From: Apium graveolens
Lineage: Eukaryota; Streptophyta; Magnoliopsida; Apiales; Apiaceae
Direction: 5' to 3'
Assembly: GCF_009905375.1 (NCBI RefSeq)
Contig: NC_133649.1
Coordinates: forward strand, 235,380,201-235,444,200
Length of the DNA stretch: 64,000 bases
Both the position numbers and the translations under genes were made by a program. Numbering within the stretch: the first letter of the stretch is position 1; each line of letters opens with the position of its first letter. Shown here in pieces: positions 23,201-35,129 of this stretch. A model generated the notes under the pieces. That model was not told the origin of the DNA. It did no database searches and saw only the letters and a list, made by a program, of their open reading frames with translations.

Positions 23201-26200
23201 TTATCACTCTTTTGATCTCTATGGGTGAAAATGTGTCCATTAAGCCTTTGCCAAGAAATGCAAAGGTTCCATCCTGATAGTAGATTCTCACTTCCCTTAA
23301 TGATACAACCCAAACTTTGACACCTGTAGACATCAACAATTGGGTGTCCAGTCCACTATCATTTATATTTTCTACTATCCTTTTTTCCAAAAAGTTGTCA
23401 ACTTTGACCATCACCACTATCACAAAGTTGATGTTGTTGGCGAGTGCTCTTTTGTAAGTGATGTAGTTGTTGTGGAGAGACACCCTCAAGCCTGCTAGAA
23501 GTTCATTGAATTCTTGATCTTGACAGGGTCCTTCTGCAGCTTTAAGAAGTCTTTCCTTTCCAACATCTTTATAGATTTGAGCTTTTGAAGAGCTTTGACC
23601 AGTCTGAGTAGTTGATGTAGGCTCTTTTGACATCCCAGCATCCCTGGATTGTTGAATCCTAGCTTCTATCTCCTCCTTAGTCTAAAAAATAGGCATGAGT
23701 AGGGGAGTTGGTATTTCTGGCCTCACGGTCTCAGGTAGTGCAGGCAATGGAATGTTAAGCTTACCAATGATAGCTCCCTAAAGCCATAAAATTTTGCATT
23801 TGTAAATGCTTGTGGGAGTCCACCAGGGTCTGTATGTCTTCCTGTTGAATCTTCACTAGAGTAGTGAGAGCTTGCACTTGAGCTGTGAGTGAGTCATTAG
23901 AGGACTGCAAAGTTGAAACTTGTTCTTTAAGAGCTTAGATTTGTAAATTTATGGATATAGAAGCAGGTTGTTGAGAGCTTGAGGTAAGAGAGGCACCAAA
24001 GGTGTCTTAGACAACTTACTTGATGCCTTCCATGAGCAATGTCTCATACCTACTTTGATGAAGCTGGTTCAATTTGAGTTTTGTATCATTTGAGTTGACA
24101 ATGTGTTGTTGAACCACTTCACTGCAAAGCTATAAAAGACTATCTAAGATTTTTGACTTCCTTTTCTATAGAAGTAAGATCAAATCTTGCCATTTGGACA
24201 GCAAAATGTTGAAATTTAGAAGTGATCTTGACTTGAGAAGGTATAATTTCATCCATCTTCTCTCTTATCATCTTCCTGATCTTGTCTTCATGACCAACCA
24301 ACTTTAGTTCTAGAGCTTTACCAAATAGGTGAAAAGCTTTGAGTTGAGCCTTATATACTTTATTAATTGCATCATAGGCAACTTGTGGAATCAGGACCTT
24401 GGCATTGCTTCCTAGTATGGTCAAATACTCTTCCCTGGCCAAAACAGCTTCCATTTCAAGATTGTAGTCATTGTTCAGCCAAGGATCACAGTTACCATCA
24501 TGTTCAGCTTCATTAACAATTTTAGCTTGTTGTTCTTGGACTTCTGTCTGATATGTGAGCATTATGGCCTGATAATCCTGGTTGGACATATATGAGGTTA
24601 GCAACTGTTGAGAGATTTGAGCAAGTCCAGACAACTAATCAACTAGAAGATCATCTACAGTTGTTGGTTGAGCTTCAGCTGCTTGTAACTATTGGGAGAT
24701 GAGGTGTGGTTGTTGTGTTTGAGAAGTGGATGGCTGATCTGATGGATTAGAACCACCTGTGACTAAGGTCACAGTTTGACTCACAGATTGCTCTGTGGTT
24801 TTGACAGTTTATTATTCCTCACTAGTTGTGGGAACCTCCAGTTGAATTAGAGGAGTGTTAGCTAGGTTACTGTCATGTACCCTAGCCTCAAACCCTTGCT
24901 CACTTTGCATTGAGCTTGCACTTGAATGTGCTAAACTTGCCTCCTCTATAGCAGGATCATTGGTTGTTATACTCCTAGCTTCAATTGTGAGTGCAATTTC
25001 AGCTAGGGCCGTGAGGGGAGTTGTTCCTGTAACAGGAACCTCCAATTGAATTGGAGAGGATTTAGATAGATCCCCCTCAGGATTACTAACCTTAAACCTT
25101 ACAGCCTGTGAAGACTGATTTGCACATAAAGATGCATTTGTAATTACCATGGGGTCTTCAGTAAGAACTGATGGATCCCCCATGTTTGTGATGGTGTCAT
25201 CAAGGCCTACCCCAGCTAGTAGCCTCTCCCCATCTAGATTAAGTGTCTGGGTGGTGAGCACAGTTTCCTGAACCATGTAACTTAAAGTTGACAACACTTG
25301 AGGATTAGATTCAAGTGTTTGACAATAAGATGAAGAAATTTTAGAAGTCAGATTTTGAATCTCAGACTGGAGTGTTGGAAGTTCCCCCTAAATAGAAGAG
25401 GGAGATTCAATTGATGTGCTTTTTTATGTGTGTTATCCTTGTGTCTCCTTTTATACACTTGAATTTGTTCAAGTAATGTTTGTGTAGACTCATTACAGGG
25501 TGCACTAGGGAGAGTTCTCTTTTCAATTGAGACGCCCTATTGAGAGGATGCCCCTAGAGTTTGTTCTTGTCCCTGTTTTACAACTACATCCTTTTGAGAG
25601 GATGCAGAGGTGGCTTGAGTGGTCAGCTCTATGTTTTTAGCCTTCTTTGGTTTCTTGACCAAGGTAGACTTTATTTGTGTGTCATCTTCACCACTCTCAT
25701 TAATAATTGGTAGGGGTGCCTGTTTCTCTTCTTTTTACTCACTTCAACCTTTTGAGGGGATGAAGTGGTTGGCTTTCTAGCAGCTACAGATATAGAAGAA
25801 GGGGTCTCGGTATTGGAAGGTCCATGTTGGTGTTCCTGTGTTTGTACTTCTACAGGTTCAGGAACCATTACTGCACTAGATTGACTTACATTAGACCTCA
25901 TGTTAGGCATAGGATAGGGATAAGTCTTAAATCTCTCCAACATGAATGGAGTTAATTTAAGACCCACATGCACCTTATTCTTTGTAATTAGTGATCCAAA
26001 TAGAATTTTGGACACTTGCTTACAATTGCCTATTAATGATCTATCTACACCATCTAGCATATGTATGTCATTTACTTTATAATTTAAAGCAGACTTTATG
26101 AATCTAGGAAGAAATTTTTCCTTACCTCTTGATGCTAATGGCATTGTTAGCCTGGTGCTCAATTCTTCCAAGATGTACTGTCCTACATTGATATGTTTGT

Positions 26201-26709
26201 TGTGAGCCATTAAGTAGACCGGCTTCTGGACAACACTTGAAATGTTGTCAAACCCTGACTTCCTGCAGGTGAAGGCCCTTATTACTGAATCAAAAAGAAA
26301 ACACCATTCCCTCCTCAGGTTCTTTTTGTTCATGCTTTCCAGATTAATCTTTTCAGAATAATTGATAAATTCCATGAATTCATGAAGCTCCTCCTGAGTT
26401 GGAACACGGTAGGTATGCCCAAAGTCATGTTGACATCATTCTCTCCACCCGTTGACCCTTGATTGTATAATTTATCACAAATGTTGCAGCCTGATTCTCA
26501 TGCACCAATGTTCTTGTTACTGTTGTAGTCCAGAAATCCCTTAACATATCCAAGTATAGCACATGATTAGCAGTAAGAGCCCAAATAAAATATGTTTCAG
26601 ACAGAAACTTCACAAAGCTTTTGAAAACTTCAGGAGCTTGATTTGCATCCAGAAATGCAAGAAAGTTGGTTTCTTTTGTAATAAAGGGCACAATAGTGTT
26701 TGAGGCCAT
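23201..26709 (-). pseudogene. SIRE-A accessory (env-position) ORF
   Basis: Downstream of pol on the minus strand, as in SIRE/Maximus elements, which carry an extra ORF sometimes called env-like. It opens MASNTIVPFITKETNFLAFL at 26709. Pieces follow at 26425-26709, 25671-26375 (INLESMNKKNLRREWCFLF), 24812-25297 (Ser/Thr/Ala-rich, with repeated PIQLEVP / PLIQLEVP), 24140-24634 (Gln/Glu-rich helical, likely coiled coil) and 23196-23633 (C-terminal FAFLGKGLMDTFSPIEIKR). Stops and frameshifts separate them, and the end is cut by the Tekay-1 LTR at 23200. I see no signal peptide or membrane segment, so envelope function is not supported. I know of no assigned function. Confidence 0.7.
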
Positions 26710-27725
26710 TGAGAAGAGTAAGAAGTTTAGTGGGTAAGAGAAATTTAAGAGAAAGAGTTCGAAACGAGTGAGAAATTGGTTTGGATTTGAGAGTTCTAGG
26801 TCACTTAGCGTTCTCGAAGGCGTAAAGAACTGTATGTATAGATGTCTGGGTATTTATAGTAAAAGCAAATGACTTATCGAGAACTCAAAAATAGACGTTT
26901 AAAATGCTTATCGAGAAGTCATTTAGAGAAGTGAATTACATATCGATAAGTTATTTTAATTTACTCTTTTAGAGAACTAAAATTGACTTATCGAGATGTC
27001 AAATAAATACTCAGCTTGCCCAAATTGGACTGAAATATTCTAAAATTTTATTGGTTAACTCAATATAAATTTAGAATGAATTTATTTCAAAAGTAATATT
27101 CTGAAAATAATTTATTAGTTAAATTATTTCAGTCTGAGTCAAAGATAAGCTTAAATAAACTTGTAGAGATCTTAAAATTACTCATTCGAGATATCTACAA
27201 TGACTTATAGAGAAGTCATAAAGTGACTTAACGAGATGTCCATTTGAAAAGTCTATTAATGACTTATTCAAGAACTCATTCGAGAAGTCATAATAACTTA
27301 TCGAGAAGTCCACGAGAAGTCTACCAAAAACTTATCGAGAACTCATTCGAGAAGTCAAAACAACGATTCAAGAAGTCTATTCGAGAAGTCCAGAATTTAC
27401 TTATCGAGAACTTATTTGAGAAGTCACAAAATGACTTGTCGAGAAGTCATGTATACTTATCGAGAAATCAGTTCTCTATATACTTTTGCCGCATTTTAAG
27501 TCTGTCTTTTATCATTTACATATATTGACCATATGAAATAACAAAGTGACAGTTTACTTAGAATTTGAGAAATTCCAAGTTAATGAAAATAAAATAAAAT
27601 AAATAAATATGCTGAGAAATCTGAAATATTTATAATTCATATTATAATTAATTTCCAGTTAAATCAAATTAATTTTGATTAACTAAAAATTAATTATACT
27701 GCAAAACATTAGCTGAGTACTTGCC
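26710..27725 (-). other. SIRE-A spacer between pol and accessory ORF
   Basis: About 1 kb of AT-rich sequence without a credible gene, dominated in its first two thirds by a cluster of short dyad repeats (separate entry). 27560-27720 is A/T-rich with nothing recognisable. Confidence 0.65.
26871..27471. repeat. Cluster of degenerate GACTTATCGAGAAGTC dyads
   Basis: About twenty full or half copies of a 16-bp quasi-palindrome (GACTT, centre TCGA, AAGTC), for example at 27202-27217 and GACTTGTCGAGAAGTC at 27433-27448. Spacing is irregular (about 15-40 bp), so this is neither a simple tandem repeat nor a CRISPR-like array. Some copies keep only GAGAAGTC. Function is unknown. Confidence 0.75.
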
Positions 27726-27962
27726 TTAGGATGAAGAATTTAACATACCAATTTCACCTACAAGTCTAGTGAAAGTTGCTTCATCCAAAGGTTTAGTAAA
27801 AATATCAGCTAATTGTTTTTCTGTTGGAACAAAAATGAGCTCAATGGTACCATTTGCAACATGTTCTCTAATAAAATGGTACCTTACATCAATGTGCTTT
27901 GTTCTAGAATGATTAACTGGATTAGCCACAATAGATATAGCACTAGTATTGTCACACATAAT
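27726..27962 (-). pseudogene. pol: SIRE-A RNase H, C-terminal part
   Basis: The minus strand reads MCDNTSAISIVANPVNHSRT, then KHIDVRYHFIREHVANGTIE and KQLADIFTKPLDEATF. This is the conserved C-terminal portion of copia RNase H, ending in a natural-looking stop at 27726-27728. Upstream coding sequence is on the far side of the nest, at 62767. The frame is compatible across the target site, so this RNase H was whole before SIRE-B inserted. Confidence 0.9.
27958..27962 (+). other. Target-site duplication ATAAT (left copy)
   Basis: ATAAT directly before the TGTTAGG start of the SIRE-B 5' LTR. The identical ATAAT at 62762-62766 follows the end of its 3' LTR. Confidence 0.85.
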
Positions 27963-28004
27963 TGTTAGGAATATGTTGTGCACTTGATGATAACTTGAAC
28001 AAAA
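27963..28004 (+). repeat. SIRE-B 5' LTR, first 42 bp
   Basis: TGTTAGGAATATG followed by TGCACTTGATGATAACTTGA matches the start of the 3' LTR at 61899 with few changes. It is cut by the Tekay-3 LTR starting TGTTATAACCCC at 28005. Confidence 0.85.
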
Positions 28005-28467
28005 TGTTATAACCCCAAAATTTTTGGAAATTTTTGTAACCCTTATGAATAGTGATTTTGCTGATTATGCTGAATAAGGAAACTTTTCATGCCACACTAT
28101 GTGGGGGTTCTTATATTGTTATTCTGAGATCTTATTTGTACTCTAGATGGTATATAAGTGTATTCAAAGATCGTCAGAATCCAAATTCGAACACTTTGAT
28201 TTTTCCCGAAAATCCACCAGATACCGAAAGAATTGAGTATAAGGTAACAGGATAAAAAGGATTTAAATTCAAGGATTATAAGAGAGGATCATAAAAGGAA
28301 TATAATGTATTGAGAAAGGTTAAGGAAACCCAAGTAATAAGATCCCGAGTATGATCCCTCAAACGAGAAATGAGAACGAAAGTTAAACGAACCGTATAAC
28401 AGATCAGCGGTCATTAGGCAAACAATTAGGAGTTAATCAAGGAGGTTAGGGATGATGATGTCATCAA
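28005..28467 (+). repeat. Tekay-3 LTR fragment
   Basis: Plus-strand copy of the start of the Tekay-1 LTR family (reverse of 20809 downwards), with conserved stretches CCCGAAAATCCACCAGATAC and CCCAAGTAATAAGATCCC and clearly diverged elsewhere. It begins with TG inside the SIRE-B LTR and is interrupted at 28468 by Copia-2. The rest is not found beyond the deletion at 35854. Confidence 0.8.
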
Positions 28468-29564
28468 TGTTGGGAACCACGGACTTAGGGTGTTACTACG
28501 TTTTACGATAAAGATTACGAAAAGAGGATTACCTTTGTTAATGGTTGATTCCACGCTCTTCTATTGTATTCCCAAATTCCCTTGAGCGAAGTGTGGCCTC
28601 CGTCTTCTCAAGTTATCCTCTCTTCTTGCTCCTTGGTGGCTACAATATGTTTTCACACAATTGCCAAGCAAGAAGAGAATAAGAATATATATAGGCTACA
28701 ATAGGGACCATGGATAATTAGGCTGGGCCTTCTAATTACATCTTGAGCCTAGCCCAATGTAATTAAATATTAATTCAATCCACTAAAGAATTAATATTTG
28801 CACTACCTTTCCTAATACCGTAATTTAATTAATTCGGTTCCAATATTATTTTCTTATTAAATTCCCCATGTTTAAAATATCATATGTCCATTAATTAAAT
28901 AAATTACTGATAATTTATTTAATTAATATCTTTTATCCTTGATCATCCACTCAACCTTTATTTAATTATGCCAGAATAAATTCCACCTGCAGGGTTTCAC
29001 ATAATTAAATCTTTTTGAGCTTTCAAGGGGACATCAATAACCCGAATATTATCAGGACATGGATTTCTTCAATAAATAATATCCACCATGTATATAATTC
29101 CATCACCCAAAATATAATGATATCATTCAAAAGAATTATTTTATATATAAATCAAAGCATGTAAATAATATACACGTGTCAATTACTATTTCCGGATTAA
29201 GAACCTAAGCATTAATAATAACATAGAATCTTAGTTCTCCTTCTTAATCAGTATTAAGGGAACAATTCTAAATTTGATCATGTTCAATATACACAAAGTA
29301 TACTAGTATTATTTATTAGTCAATATAAACTAATCTAAATAATACTACAGCCATACCAGTGGATTGTCCAACACCACCTGTGCTGTGAACCTTATTATAT
29401 TATATAACCGTATTTAACAATCTAATATTCTGTATCCCATTTGATACTAGATTGTTCACAATATATAATATTAGACAACATGTAAACATTCAAATGATTC
29501 TCAAATAAACTGGCCAGAAATAAATGTACATACTTCAAATAAATATTTTCAGTATACACTAACA
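28468..29564 (-). repeat. Copia-2 3' LTR (1097 bp)
   Basis: In element orientation it starts TGTTAGTGTATACTG (right end, 29564) and ends CCCAACA at 28468. A TATATATA core lies at about 28686-28693. It matches the right copy from 35130 to 35854. Confidence 0.9.
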
Positions 29565-29575
29565 ATCTCCCACTT
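29565..29575 (-). other. Copia-2 polypurine tract
   Basis: The minus strand reads AAGTGGGAGAT, directly abutting the 3' LTR start. Confidence 0.85.
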
Positions 29576-29634
29576 ATACTCAAAATATTCTATGTGTACA
29601 TCAGTGTTTATTTAATCCACTATTACATAAAAAT

Positions 29635-32600
29635 CTATGTGTCCATCCATCTGACTCCTATCACTTCCACATGCTTGTCAAAAACCTTGGTTGGCAAGCT
29701 CTTTGTGAAAGGATCTGCTCGGTTGTCTTCTGATGATATGTGAGCCACAACTATATCCCCTCGCTTTACGATTCCTCGTATGAGATGATACTTACGTTCA
29801 ATATGTTTAGCTGCTTTGTGGTCTCACGGTTCCTTTGAATTTGCCACAGCACCAGTGTTATCACAATACACCGTCAAGCTCCTAGGCAAATTAGGTACCA
29901 CATCTAAGTCCAAAAGGAAGTTCCTGAACCATACAGCCTCCTTGGCAGCCTCAGAGGCCGCCACGTACTCGGCCTCCATGGTGGAGTCTGCAATGCATTT
30001 CTGCTTTACACTCCTCCATATAACGGCTCCACCTCCCAAAGTAAAAACATATCCCGAGGTTGATTTCCTCTTATCCCTATCTGATTGGAAATCTGAATCA
30101 GTATATCCCAAAGGAAATAGATCTGAGGCCTTGTAAATTAACATATACTCCTTAGTCCTTCTCAGGTACTTGAGTATAGTTTTTACTACACTCCAATGTT
30201 CCTGACCTGGGTTCGACTGATATTTACTAACCATGCCTACAGCAAAGCAGATGTCAGGCCTCGTACATAACATAACATACATTAAGCTTCCACATGCTGA
30301 AGCATAAGGAACTGCTTTCATGCTCTTTATATCCTTAGGTGTCGAAGGACACTGCTTCTTAGATAGAGCAACTCCATGCTTAAAAGGTAAAAAACCTTTC
30401 TTGGAGTTCTGCATGTTAAAACGAGCTAATACTTCATCAATGTAGGGCTCTTGAGATAAAGCCAACATCCTTTTCTTGCGATCCCTTATAACTTTGATCC
30501 CAAGGATGTATACCGCTTCACCTAAGTCCTTCATGTCAAATTGTTTGAACAACCATGCCTTTACTGATGACAACATCTCAACATTGTTTCCAGTGAGTAA
30601 AATATCATCTACATATAGTACTAGAAAAACCACTGCATTACCTTCACTTCTCTTATACACACACGATTCGCTTGGACTTTGATCAAATCCATATGACTGG
30701 ACTGCCTGATCAAAACGAATATTCCAGTCTCTAGAAGCTTGTTTAAGTCCATAAATAGACCTCTTAAGCTTACATACCAGATGCTCTTGGCCTTCCTTAA
30801 TGAATCCTTTTGGTTGCTGCATATAGATGGTTTCTTCAAGACTTCCATTAAGAAAAGCTGTCTTGACATCCATTTGCCAAATCTCATAATCGAGATGAGC
30901 TGCTATAGATAAAAGAATACGGATTGACTTAAGCATGACTACCGGTGAAAAGGTTTCCTCATAATCGATACCTTCTTTCTGAGTATACCCTTTCGCAACA
31001 AGTCTTGCTTTCCAGGATTTCACCTTTTTATATAATCCCCTCTTTTTCTTGTAGATCCACTTACATCCAATAGGTTTTATACCTTTGGGTGGTTCCACGA
31101 GCTCCCAGACCTGATTAGAATACATTGATTCTATCTCAGATTCCATCGCCTTTTGCCAAAGATCTACATCTTTGTCTTGTACTGCCTCTTCGTATGTACG
31201 GGGATTATCATCATGTTCACCAGGGACCAAGTCTGAAGACTCTCCCAAAAACATGAATCTATCAGGCTGTTGAATAACCCTCCCACTACGACGAGGCACT
31301 GGTGCGGTATTAGTGACAGGTTGTACATTATGTTGTGGTTGTTCTACTTGTACTACAGCTTCATGGGTATTATTTGTCCCTCCCACTAGTTCCTCTAAAA
31401 CGACACTACTCATGGGTTTGTGATTCATTATATAGTCCTCCTCCAAGTATCTTGCATTGGTGCTAACAATGACATCCCGATTCTTCGGACTATAAAATAA
31501 ATATCCTTTCGTTCCCATGGGGTAGCCTACAAACAACCTTACTTCTGTACGAGATTCTAACTTAGTCGCGTTCTTGTTCAGCACATGTGCTGGACAACCC
31601 CATATTCGAATATGTCTTAGACTCGGTTTATCCCCGGTCCACAACTCTAAGGGGGTTTTAGGAATCGACTTAGAAGGTACTAAGTTCAGAAGATAAGCTA
31701 TTGTCTCTAAGGCATGTCCCCAAAATGACTTGGGTAAATCCGAATAACTCATCATCGATCTAACACTCTCTAAAAGAGTCTGATTCCTTCTCTCTACTAC
31801 ACCGTTCTGCTAGGGTGTGCCTGGTGCAGTTAACTGGGATTCTATCCCATTTTCTGATAAATATTCCCTAAATTCTCCAAGCAAGTATTCGCCACCACGA
31901 TCTGATCGTAGTGACTTGATACTTTTATTAAGTCGCTTCTCCGTTTTAGCTTTGTACTCTTTGAACTTATCAAAGCACTCAGACTTACGGTGCAACAAAT
32001 AAACGTACCCATATCTAGAATAATCATCAATGAAAGTGACGAAATATTCATAACTACCTCTTACATGGATATTCATGGGTCCACATAAATCAGAGTGAAC
32101 CAATTCTAACAGTTGTTTGGCTCTATTCCCTTTTTCCTTGAAAGGCCTATTAGTCATTTTACCTTCCAAGTAGGATTCACAAACTGGAAATGGCTCCACT
32201 GCCAATAAGCTTAAAGGCCCGTCTACTACCAGTCTTTGAATCCTCCTCAAGTTAATATGACCTAATCTCAAGTGCCAAAGATATGTTTGGTTCAAACTAG
32301 AAGGTTCCTTTCTTTTAGTAGAGTTAGAAAATGTATTGTTCAATTCCCTAAATTGCAGTTGCAGTGCAGGTTGACTAGGATTAATTATATACAAATTGTC
32401 TTGCAATGTACCAGAACATATAATTCGTTTATTCATCATAATAGAAACATTACGATCCAAACAAACATTATAACCATCCAAAGCAAGTTTAGAAACCGAA
32501 ATTAAATTTCTTCTAAAAGAAGGTACATAAAGACAATTGTTCAAAACCAAAATCCTATCAGAACCAAAAGATAAATGAATAACTCCTACTGCAACTACTG

Positions 32601-33621
32601 CTACTTTCGTAGCATCTCCCATGAACACGCATATCTCACCATCTCTAAGCATTCTGGATAGCTGGAACCCCTGCATAGAATTACAAACATGATCAGTGGC
32701 TCCTGTATCTACACACCAAGTGCTCGTAGATATAGCCGCTATAAATGTTTCTGTAACTAGAGAAAGAGACATACCAGTATTGTTTGTCTTCTTAGGAAGA
32801 GGACAATCCTGTTTCCAGTGACCTGACTGTTTGCATCTGAAGCACTTTCCCTTAGGCTTTTTCACACCACCCTGAACTCCCACTGCCTTCACAACTTTCT
32901 GTGTCTGAGCCTTTTTCTTCTTAATACCTTTCGGCTTAGAGAAAGAACCTTTCTCAGCCACATTCACTTGAACACTCTGCCGAAATAATCCTTCAGCTGC
33001 CTGAAGTTCTGTCAGCAGTTCCGCGAGACTATACTGCCTCTTGTTCATGTTGTAATTCAAGCGGAATTGCTCAAAACTCTTGGACAAGCTCATAAGGATA
33101 ATGTCAATCTGGGTTTCCCAGTCAAGTTCAGCACCAAGGATCTCTATCTCATTCAGATGAGACATCATCTTGAGAACATGATCCCTTACAGGTGTGCCTT
33201 CAGCCATCTGAGTGTTCATTAAAGCCTTCATGGCTACTTGCCTAGCAGCCCTATTCTGATCTCCAAAAAGTTCCTTGAGATTAAAGAGCATATCCGAAGC
33301 AGTGGCCATAGACTGATGCTGATGCTGTAAAACACCCGACATTGCTGCCAGAATGTAACATCGCGACATTTCATCAGCCTTAATCCACCATTTATAATAC
33401 TCTTTCTCATCTTCAGGAGCATCAACAGCAGGTTGTTCAGGCTTGGGTTCATAAGTGCAAAACTTGTACTCCTCAGCAGTCAACACAATGTCCAAATTTC
33501 GTTTCCATTCAATATAGTTAGGTCCGGTAAGTTTGTTATCCTTGAGTATGGTGAATAGTGGATTAAAACCCATTTTATCCTGAGAATCATGCATAAAAAC
33601 ATCACATAAATAAGGGTGCAT
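29635..33621 (-). pseudogene. gag-pol: Copia-2 gag-pol polyprotein, two nonsense codons
   Basis: One continuous frame of about 1,328 codons, starting at ATG 33621 (or the Met of MGFNPLFTILKDNKLTG shortly after). Order: copia gag (AARQVAMKALMNTQMAEGTP), an intact CCHC knuckle (CFRCKQSGHWKQDC), protease with intact CVDTGATDHVC, integrase (HLRLGHINLRRI, SDLCGP, SDRGGEYL), RT ([31 protein letters not shown]) and RNase H ([32 protein letters not shown]). Two single-base stops break it: TAG at 31810-31812, in place of a Gln in the integrase PQQNG motif, and TGA at 29824-29826, in place of an Arg late in RNase H. No frameshift was seen. Expression would need readthrough, or the copy is recently dead. 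Confidence 0.9.
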
Positions 33622-35114
33622 TAATTATTAAGATCTATTGATTCCTCTAAAAATTATTAAAATTTAATGCACTAACATATAAACACCATAAGCTTCTAAT
33701 ACGCCACGATGTGTGACATGTATACCACCTAATTTTATTTAAATGTTACTTCGGTCCTATTACTAAACAATATGCCACGTTGGGGTGGACTATATTATTT
33801 TTCATAGCTAAGTGTATACCATCATCAAATCTTAAATTATTTGAAATCTATGGAACTCGGTACGCCACGATGGGTGGCGTGTATACCTTCCAATTATTCG
33901 TAAGTTTGCCTTGGATAGAATACTTCAATTCAATATTTATCAATGGTTTGATTTCCAGGTAGTAGAGGAGTCACATCGGTCTCGCTTAAAACCAGCAGCC
34001 TTACAAGTTCGATGAACCCGTTCTTGATAAAATCGCCCCAAATCAGAAATAAAGAAAATCCGTATTTATTCCTTTCAAAATTTATTAATTTAAGAAGTTT
34101 GTTCTAGTAATTTCTATAACATTCTAGACACCATAAATTACATGCCACGATGGGTGATGTATATATAATTTATATTCATCTTTATGTTAAATTACCTACA
34201 ACCAATAATGGAGACCATGGGATTTAATTTCATATTAAATCCCTCTCCCACTTAGATTTTTTTTTATTAAAATTGAGAAATTTTAAAATTTAATGGGGCC
34301 CTATGTTGTTATAATTATGTCTAATCATGCATTCAAAATACACACAGAATTTTAGCAACATATAACATTTAATTAAAGCAATAAATAAAATTTATGTCCA
34401 TGTCGTCCTAATTAAGTTAAACATGCAATTTTAAAAGAATTACACACAGTAATTAACGACACACATAATCAATAAATTAAAGCAATAATTAAAATTTAAT
34501 GGAAAAAATTAAAATAAAATTTCCACTATTATGGTCCTTGAAAAAAAAATCCAGCTCTCAAAAAAAATCTGCCCCAAGCGCGCCCCGACGCCCCCAGCAG
34601 CCCCAGCAGTCTCAGCTGTCCGCAGCAGCCCCAGCAGTCCCAGCTGCCGCAGCGGCCCCAGCAGCCCCAGTTGCCGCAGCGGCCGCAGCGCGCGCCTGTT
34701 GCTTTTCTGTGAGTTTTGTTTTGATTTTGTTCGATCCAAACATCAACAGCAGCCCCTTGTAATCGCACAGCGGAACAAAAAACTACCGGAATTGATTTCC
34801 GATCGCACATAACTATTACAAAATACCCGGAACAATTACAAAAAAATAGATCTAATACAAAACTAATTTTGTAAAATCTATTCTAACACGATCAACCCTC
34901 GTGTAAATTACAACCACGATTAAACCACGTGGAAACCAAAACAAAAATTAACCACGATTAAACCACGTGGGATCCAAACACATAATTAAAATATACATGG
35001 CCATAATAGTGGATTAACAACCTGCATCAAAACCAATACAAGCAAAACACTATATACACGCATATATAATTACGACATGGACATTATATCATAAAACGTA
35101 GAACCCATTACCAG
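33622..35114 (-). other. Copia-2 untranslated leader with structured repeats
   Basis: About 1.5 kb with no convincing ORF. It contains four copies of a hairpin motif near GCCACGATGGGTGGC (about 33702, 33771, 33866 and 34141), the block shared with Angela-1 (33940-34038), a GC-rich CAGCAGCCCC-type repeat tract (34560-34700) and two copies of ACCACGATTAAACCACGTGG (about 34910-34970). Small Ala/Pro-rich ORFs over the GC-rich tract are low complexity and not credible genes. Confidence 0.75.
34560..34700. repeat. GC-rich imperfect repeat in the Copia-2 leader
   Basis: Imperfect 12-15-bp repeats built from CAGCAGCCCCAGCAGTCCCA and relatives, in sharp contrast to the AT-rich surroundings. On the element's sense strand it reads GCTGCTGGGGC-type units, able to form strong RNA structure. 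Function is unknown. Confidence 0.75.
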
Positions 35115-35127
35115 GCTCTTGATACCA
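35115..35127 (-). other. Copia-2 primer binding site, initiator tRNA-Met type
   Basis: The minus strand reads TGGTATCAAGAGC two bases from the 5' LTR end at 35130, the usual copia PBS. Confidence 0.85.
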
Positions 35128-35129
35128 AT

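Noticed and set aside
23196..25297. Minus-strand ORFs as ordinary host genes
   Set aside because: Their position right after SIRE-type RNase H on the same strand, the decay, and the shared layout with 59446-61691 point to the retrotransposon accessory ORF.
26871..27471. Tandem or CRISPR-type array of GAGAAGTC
   Set aside because: Unit spacing is irregular and copies are degenerate; kept only as a dyad cluster.
34499..34812. Ala/Pro/Ser-rich ORFs on both strands
   Set aside because: Translations of the GC-rich repeat in the Copia-2 leader in several frames; low complexity, no conserved start.
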